Shown here: positions 7,771 through 11,161 of the stretch, one piece after another
How the letters are laid out: each line of letters opens with the position of its first letter
Position numbering within the stretch: position 1 is the stretch's first letter
Origin: Neisseriaceae bacterium
Lineage (GTDB): Bacteria > Pseudomonadota > Gammaproteobacteria > Burkholderiales > Neisseriaceae
Reading direction: 5' to 3'
Length of the DNA stretch: 11,161 nucleotides
Assembly (NCBI GenBank): GCA_030151665.1
Contig: JASLDB010000051.1
Coordinates: forward strand, 1-11,161
Translations under genes and position numbers: made by a program
The notes under the pieces: generated by a model
What the model saw: only the letters and a program-made list of their open reading frames with translations
What the model was told of the DNA's origin: nothing
Databases searched by the model: none

Positions 7771-7821
7771 ATGCAAAAGCCAACAATCAATAGAATACAT
7801 TTAAGTTATATCGAAGAATAA
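7771..7821 (+). CDS. Candidate 16-residue small protein
   Basis: ATG at 7771 opens a 16-codon frame encoding MQKPTINRIHLSYIEE, ended by TAA. It is preceded by AAGGAG (7760-7765), a consensus-like Shine-Dalgarno sequence better than that of most genes in this window, with a 5-base gap. It lies 19 bases after the tautomerase stop and 29 bases before a strong terminator, so it would share the tautomerase transcript. Expression is inferred only from this layout. I know of no family match, and the peptide has no hydrophobic segment or Cys. It could equally be the residue of a decayed gene that kept its ribosome site. Confidence 0.35.
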   Translation: MQKPTINRIHLSYIEE

Positions 7822-7850
7822 CAATTGATAGGTAAGGGGTAAACGAAAGG

Positions 7851-7891
7851 CAAACAAAAAAGCCACCGCATGACGGTGGCTTTTTTGTTTG
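7851..7891. terminator. Bidirectional terminator between convergent genes
   Basis: GCCACCG / CGGTGGC form a perfect 7-base GC stem around a CATGA loop. It is extended on both sides by perfectly complementary CAAACAAAAAA / TTTTTTGTTTG. The A and T runs give a proper U-tract on both strands. It therefore serves the tautomerase unit from the left and the small exported-protein gene from the right. Confidence 0.95.
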
Positions 7892-7914
7892 TCCAGAATC
7901 AATAGCGTACAAAA

Positions 7915-8133
7915 CTATTTCGCTTTTTTAACTGGTGTTTTGGTTGGTGCAACTTCAACTTTTTTATGTTGTGTTTTGGTTTTTTCTTCTTTCACTAATT
8001 TAGCATCTTTTTCATGTGCTGGTTTAACTTGAGAAGTCTTGGTTTTACTGGTTGGTGCAGTTGTTTGAGCCATAACAGGAACTGCTAGACCCAAGGCTGT
8101 AGTTACAACTAAAAGGCTTTTTACGATTTTCAT
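7915..8133 (-). CDS. Small exported lysine/threonine-rich protein
   Basis: The 72-residue product has a clear signal peptide: MKIVKSLLVV..., a hydrophobic core, and cleavage probably after PVMA before QTT. The mature part is only about 50 residues, with about 14 Lys, many Thr, Ala and Val, and no Cys or hydrophobic segment, so it is basic and probably disordered in the periplasm. Size, signal and K/T/A/P/H composition resemble the Asr acid-shock proteins of enterobacteria. This is a similarity of style, and no diagnostic motif is visible, so function is unproven. The start is the ATG at 8133, with GGAG six bases upstream. An in-frame TTG four codons earlier overlaps that ribosome site and is rejected. 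The gene stands alone between a bidirectional terminator and a long intergenic region. Confidence 0.75.
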   Translation of the reverse strand: MKIVKSLLVVTTALGLAVPVMAQTTAPTSKTKTSQVKPAHEKDAKLVKEEKTKTQHKKVEVAPTKTPVKKAK

Positions 8134-8382
8134 AATAATCTCCAAAAATAAGTATTAATACAATACATACACATCAAAAAAGGTGTTTACAAAAGACATT
8201 TGCAATATAGCAAAACGGTTTTTTGAATGAAATAATATTCTGAATTCATGATTGCAAAGATAATGAAACAAATAGTTATTATTTGTATATCAGATTGTTT
8301 GTGTTGAGTTTTTATTTGATATTGATTGGTATTGTTTTCATTTTTTTAGTTGAATAATTAGCTGAAAATTAGGGATTTTTAG

Positions 8383-8604
8383 GTTTTTAACACTGTAACC
8401 GTTGGGGAAGCATCGCAGCATGAATATTACATTGTTGTGGGTGATGTTTTAGCCTTGAAAGGGTTTTGTTGTATCGATCAATCTCAAGATAAAATTTGTC
8501 TTTTACCATTTGTTTAAGGTGCAACTTGGCTGTTGGGTATTGGCATACTTAAATTGATGTGTGTATTGAGCAAGGCGATGCAAATTCATAACGCATTTTA
8601 TTGA
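8383..8604 (+). pseudogene. Possible remnant of a small gene
   Basis: One frame stays open for 74 codons except for a single TAA at 8515-8517. The first half includes VGEASQHEYYIVVGDVLALK, then FCCIDQSQDKICLLPFV. The second half reads GATWLLGIGILKLMCVL and ends at TGA (8602). The residue mix looks like real protein, and the G+C of this part is higher than its flanks. There is no upstream ATG in frame, no ribosome site and no family I recognise. It may be a decayed gene or chance. Confidence 0.2.
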
Positions 8605-8734
8605 TTGGTTACATCTCTAGCCATTAACTGATGATGCAATAAAGCCATCTGAAATAACAAAAGAGACTTTATTAAGTATTATTGGGACTTTGGCATCTGC
8701 TTAATTTGCGGTAAGATAAAACGCTGTAATATTT

Positions 8735-8740
8735 TATAAT
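8735..8740 (+). promoter_or_regulatory. Probable -10 box of the trans-sulfuration unit
   Basis: A perfect TATAAT is placed 35 bases before the ATG, giving a predicted start near 8747 and a leader of about 29 bases. No good -35 lies 16-18 bases upstream (TAAGAT at 17), so the promoter may be weak or need an activator. Confidence 0.4.
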
Positions 8741-8775
8741 TGCCACACTTAACTGACGTTTAACAAGGGAAATGT

Positions 8776-9939
8776 ATGAAATTTGCCACCGAAGCCATTC
8801 ATAGTAGCTACGATGTTGATGAGCATAACCGAGCGTTGATGCCACCTATTTACCAAAATAGTATGTTTGCCATGAAAGAAATTGGCGAGCAAATTCCTTT
8901 TCGTTATTCGCGTTTGCAAAATCCGACTCGAAAAATATTAGAAGACACCGTTGCTGCTTTGGAATCAGGTGTTGCTGGTTTTGCTTTTGGTAGCGGCATG
9001 GCTGCGATTGATGTGGTATGGCGCAGTATTTTGCGCCCAGGTGATACGGTTGTTGCTGTATCGGATATTTATGGTGGCTCTTATGATTTATTGACAGGTG
9101 TTTATCAAGATTGGGGCGTACAGGTTATTTTTGCGGACATGACTGAACCTGATGCGCTAAAAGCTATTTTGAATGAACATACTGTTAAATTGGTGTGGTT
9201 GGAAACACCCAGTAACCCATTGCTGCGTTTGGTTGATGTGGAAGCTTTAACAAACATTGCCCATGAGCATGGTGCATTGGTTGGTATCGACAATACTTTT
9301 GCCACACCTTATTTGCAAAACCCATTGACTGTTGGCGTGGATGTATTGATTCATTCGGCGACAAAATATTTGTGTGGTCATTCTGATGTGTTAATGGGCA
9401 TTGCTGTGGCACGAGAAGATGTCTTGGCTAAAAAAATAGCCAGTTTGCAAGTTAATGCAGGTGCTGTGGCAGGTCCCATGGATTGTGCTTTGGTATTGCG
9501 AGGCATTAAAACCTTGGCTGTGCGAATGGATCGACACCAACATAACGCCCAAATCATTGCCGAGCGATTAGAACAACATCCTGCTATTGCACAAGTTTTT
9601 TATCCTGGCTTAACGAGCCATGAACACCATGAGTTGGCGAAGAAACAAATGCGGGGTTTTGGTGGTGTGGTGTCGATTTATTTGAAAAATGACAGCATTG
9701 CCGCGGCCAATGCTGTGATTAAAAACTTACAAATCTTGCAAATGGCAGCCAGTTTGGGTGGTGTAGAGAGTTTGGTGAATCACAGTTATAGCCAATCCCA
9801 CAGTGGCATGAGCCATGAAGTTAAAGCTGATTTGGGCATTAAAGAAGGTTTGTTGCGTTTTTCATTGGGCATTGAGGATGTAGAAGACATTTGGCAAGAC
9901 ATTGATCAAGCCTTGCAACACAGTGTAATTGTGTCATAA
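8776..9939 (+). CDS. Trans-sulfuration PLP enzyme (cystathionine gamma-synthase / beta-lyase family)
   Basis: A Cys/Met-metabolism PLP enzyme of fold type I, 387 residues, the normal length. PLP-site residues are present: the YSRLQNPTR segment (44-52), whose Tyr and Arg reach the cofactor of the neighbouring subunit; SGMAAI (73-78); Y99 in DIYGGSYD; D172 in IDNTFATP; and the Schiff-base lysine K197 in SATKY. SLGGVESL (327-334) and R361 in RFSLGIED complete the carboxylate-binding site. SLGGVESL puts it with the gamma-synthase / methionine gamma-lyase / sulfhydrylase branch; E. coli-type MetC has SWGGYESL. The following segment NHSYSQSHSGMSHE (335-348) differs from the usual HPA-x-MTH. Whether it makes cystathionine, cleaves it, or takes sulfide cannot be settled here. 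The ribosome site AAGGGA is 5 bases before the ATG. It is probably co-transcribed with the DUF2939 gene 26 bases on. Confidence 0.9.
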   Translation: MKFATEAIHSSYDVDEHNRALMPPIYQNSMFAMKEIGEQIPFRYSRLQNPTRKILEDTVAALESGVAGFAFGSGMAAIDVVWRSILRPGDTVVAVSDIYGGSYDLLTGVYQDWGVQVIFADMTEPDALKAILNEHTVKLVWLETPSNPLLRLVDVEALTNIAHEHGALVGIDNTFATPYLQNPLTVGVDVLIHSATKYLCGHSDVLMGIAVAREDVLAKKIASLQVNAGAVAGPMDCALVLRGIKTLAVRMDRHQHNAQIIAERLEQHPAIAQVFYPGLTSHEHHELAKKQMRGFGGVVSIYLKNDSIAAANAVIKNLQILQMAASLGGVESLVNHSYSQSHSGMSHEVKADLGIKEGLLRFSLGIEDVEDIWQDIDQALQHSVIVS

Positions 9940-9965
9940 CACCCGTTAATCAACAAAGGATCAGC

Positions 9966-10526
9966 ATGAAATTGGTGGTGAAAACAGCTGTATTGGTCAT
10001 GATTTTAGCGGTTTTGTACTTGGCAGCATCTCCTTTCGTGACCTTGTACCACATTAAGCAAGCCGTTGATGCAAAAGACATGGATAAAGTGGCTACGTAT
10101 ATTGATTTTGATGTGTTACAAAAAAACTTGAGTGAACAAGTGCAAACACAAACATTGCAAGCTTTAAGCAGCGCTGATAAAACAGGTTTGGTGAAGCGTT
10201 ATGAAAAAATACTGGGGCAATTTACCAGTCCTTTTTTGGAAAAAATCAGCGATCAATATGTGACGGATGAAACTTTAAAAAGCTTAATGTCTTGGGTAGA
10301 CACTTACCAAAAGCAAAAGAAACCTACTGTTGATAAGTCCAATGCGGTAGAAGAAAAAAACCAAGGCAAGCAAGATAAGGTAGGAAAATGGCGTTGGCAA
10401 TACAAAAGTTTTGATGAATTTGTGGTGTGGTTGCCCAAAGGTGATATTGAGTGGGAGCTACAATTTAAACGACACAATTGGATTGAATGGCGTTTAAGCA
10501 ATGTGGTTTTGCCCAGTTTGCTTTAA
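9966..10526 (+). CDS. DUF2939 family membrane-anchored protein
   Basis: The 186-residue protein has an N-terminal hydrophobic segment (about 6-25, KTAVLVMILAVLYLAASPF), then a mostly hydrophilic domain that would lie in the periplasm. The stretch after the membrane segment, SPFVTLYHIKQAVDAKDMDKVATYIDFDVLQKNL, carries the DUF2939 signature: one or two helices that count as an A-x-A-x-D-x-D-x(4-5)-Y-I-D-F repeat start. A lysine-rich linker lies at about 115-140. The rest is rich in Trp (WRWQYKSFDEFVVWLPK). Function of the family is unknown. The ribosome site AAAGGA is 5 bases upstream. The gene begins 26 bases after the trans-sulfuration gene and ends at a terminator, so the two probably form one transcript. 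The pairing does not by itself suggest a shared pathway. Confidence 0.8.
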   Translation: MKLVVKTAVLVMILAVLYLAASPFVTLYHIKQAVDAKDMDKVATYIDFDVLQKNLSEQVQTQTLQALSSADKTGLVKRYEKILGQFTSPFLEKISDQYVTDETLKSLMSWVDTYQKQKKPTVDKSNAVEEKNQGKQDKVGKWRWQYKSFDEFVVWLPKGDIEWELQFKRHNWIEWRLSNVVLPSLL

Positions 10527-10540
10527 ATAATCTTGATGAA

Positions 10541-10576
10541 AGTCCCCATCATGTGTCCATGATCGGGGATTTTTTG
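10541..10576 (+). terminator. Rho-independent terminator of the trans-sulfuration/DUF2939 unit
   Basis: TCCCCATCATG pairs with CATGATCGGGGA through a TGTC loop, with one bulged C in the right arm. It is followed by a run of six T and starts about 15 bases after the DUF2939 stop. Read on the minus strand it lacks a T run, so it serves the rightward genes. The convergent DUF411 gene has no clear terminator of its own. Confidence 0.85.
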
Positions 10577-10591
10577 GTTAAGAGAACGGTA

Positions 10592-11065
10592 TTAATGCGA
10601 TTGGAAGATACTCTGTTTGCCATCTTTGGTGAATGCAATGACTTGGTAAGGTGTTTTTTCTGTTCCTTGCTCCATACCAACACTACCGATTGGCATGCCA
10701 GGAACCGATAAGCCTACAATATCGTTGGGAAGACTAGCGGTTGCTTCAACACCAGAGATTGGCATGTGACCAACCAATATTTTGCCATCCAACGTTGCGG
10801 TATGGCAGCTTGCTAATGCATCGGGTACATTGTTTTGTTTGTTAAATTGATCCAATGCATCGTATTCTAAAACATGGGTTGTAACTTTATACCCTGCTTT
10901 TTCCATGGCATCTCCCCAAGCAGTACAGCAGCCACAAGTGGCTGACTTATATAAATCAATATTTTTGCTTTGGGCTTGGGCTGCTTTGGGCATGGCAAAT
11001 AAAGCAATACCAATAGCGCCAATACTGGCCATCAGGACGGCAACTGCAATGGGGGCTTTTTTCAT
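10592..11065 (-). CDS. Exported DUF411 (CopG-like) copper protein
   Basis: The 157-residue protein has a signal peptide (MKKAPIAVAV..., cleavage likely after AQA at about residue 31). The mature part is a DUF411 domain: DLYKSATCGCC with C44, C46, C47; ASCHTA with C87 and H88; GH-x-P with H100; and GLSVPGMPIGSVGME with M124 and M131. These Cys, His and Met residues are the family's metal ligands. A DUF411 member, CopG, has been described as a periplasmic copper protein with a cysteine-bridged copper cluster, so a role in copper handling or redox in the periplasm is likely but inferred. AAGG lies 8 bases before the ATG. The gene converges with the DUF2939 gene. Its promoter region carries a MerR/CueR-style -35/-10 pair with a 19-base spacer, which agrees with a copper-controlled gene. 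Confidence 0.9.
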   Translation of the reverse strand: MKKAPIAVAVLMASIGAIGIALFAMPKAAQAQSKNIDLYKSATCGCCTAWGDAMEKAGYKVTTHVLEYDALDQFNKQNNVPDALASCHTATLDGKILVGHMPISGVEATASLPNDIVGLSVPGMPIGSVGMEQGTEKTPYQVIAFTKDGKQSIFQSH

Positions 11066-11090
11066 GATGTTGACCTTTTTTGGTTAAAGA

Positions 11091-11118
11091 CTGGGTCAAA
11101 TCATAAGGACTGACCCAG
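11091..11118. promoter_or_regulatory. Inverted repeat CTGGGTCA / TGACCCAG over the -10 box
   Basis: Perfect 8-base arms at 11091-11098 and 11111-11118 are separated by 12 bases that include the -10 box of the DUF411 promoter. Together with TGACC at 11071-11075 and GGTCA at 11125-11129 there are four such pentamers in 60 bases, alternating in orientation. This looks like an operator for a dimeric regulator. Confidence 0.45.
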
Positions 11119-11130
11119 GGGGAAGGTCAA
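11100..11130 (-). promoter_or_regulatory. MerR/CueR-type promoter of the DUF411 gene
   Basis: On the minus strand TTGACC (11130-11125) and TATGAT (11105-11100) are separated by 19 bases, the over-long spacing typical of MerR-family activated promoters. The sequence after the -35, ACCTTCCCC, is identical to the left half of the E. coli CueR site at copA. The right half does not match GGAAGGT, so binding by a CueR-like protein is likely but not certain. The predicted start is about 30 bases before the DUF411 ATG. Confidence 0.55.
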
Positions 11131-11161
11131 GCAAGGTAGAGTGCCTTAACGATAATTTAAC

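Larger units (their letters stand above)
8134..8775. other. 642-base intergenic region
   Basis: The part next to the small exported-protein gene (8134-8380) is AT-rich and presumably carries its promoter, though I find no good box pair. A small dyad, TTTGC / GCAAA, lies at 8199-8214. The part at 8383-8604 is less AT-rich and reads like coding sequence (separate entry). From 8605 to 8730 I see only imperfect repeats, such as AATAAAG / CTTTATT at 8638-8673. A -10 box for the trans-sulfuration gene is near the end. Confidence 0.45.

Noticed and set aside
8640..8652. Neisseria uptake-like sequence GCCATCTGAA
   Set aside because: One base differs from the core, and it occurs once in 11 kb. True uptake sequences recur about every kilobase and often sit in terminators, where none is seen here.

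Overview
The window reads as chromosomal DNA from a moderately AT-rich proteobacterium. It carries seven clear protein genes, most of them followed by a recognisable hairpin terminator. The IlvA with two ACT-like domains, the L_180-type NAD-glutamate dehydrogenase, the PBP5/6-type carboxypeptidase, the DUF2939 protein and the DUF411 protein all point to Beta- or Gammaproteobacteria. A Neisseriales-like or Moraxellaceae-like host is plausible but not resolved. Repeated Neisseria-type uptake sequences (GCCGTCTGAA) and the Pasteurellaceae uptake core (AAGTGCGGT) were not found by eye. I saw no rRNA, tRNA, CRISPR array, insertion sequence or phage gene.

Layout. Positions 1-288 are non-coding, bounded by a strong hairpin. 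A D-Ala-D-Ala carboxypeptidase gene (343-1479, minus) runs leftward into it. A 414-base divergent intergenic region follows. Then come threonine deaminase ilvA (1894-3423) and an NAD-glutamate dehydrogenase (3610-7035), both plus and separated by an AT-rich hairpin. A textbook terminator closes the dehydrogenase gene. Downstream lie an 18-base perfect palindrome, a long untranslated stretch and a 118-residue 5-carboxymethyl-2-hydroxymuconate isomerase-type tautomerase (7395-7751). Just after it sits a 16-codon ORF with a consensus-like ribosome binding site. A perfect bidirectional terminator (7851-7891) separates these from a small exported lysine/threonine-rich protein gene (7915-8133, minus). 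After 642 bases without a clear gene there is a two-gene unit on the plus strand: a PLP-dependent trans-sulfuration enzyme (8776-9939) and a membrane-anchored DUF2939 protein (9966-10526). The window closes with a convergent exported DUF411 (CopG-like) copper protein gene (10592-11065, minus).

Functionally this is mostly housekeeping amino-acid metabolism: threonine to 2-oxobutyrate, glutamate to 2-oxoglutarate, and sulfur amino-acid interconversion. Envelope functions are also present: peptidoglycan trimming, a periplasmic basic peptide and a periplasmic copper protein. I found no obvious new multi-gene system. The most interesting signals are a MerR/CueR-style promoter (TTGACC, 19-base spacer, TATGAT) with extra GGTCA dyads upstream of the DUF411 gene; a glutamate dehydrogenase missing about 450 N-terminal residues of its family; the 18-base palindrome abutting a possible promoter; and the 16-codon ORF.
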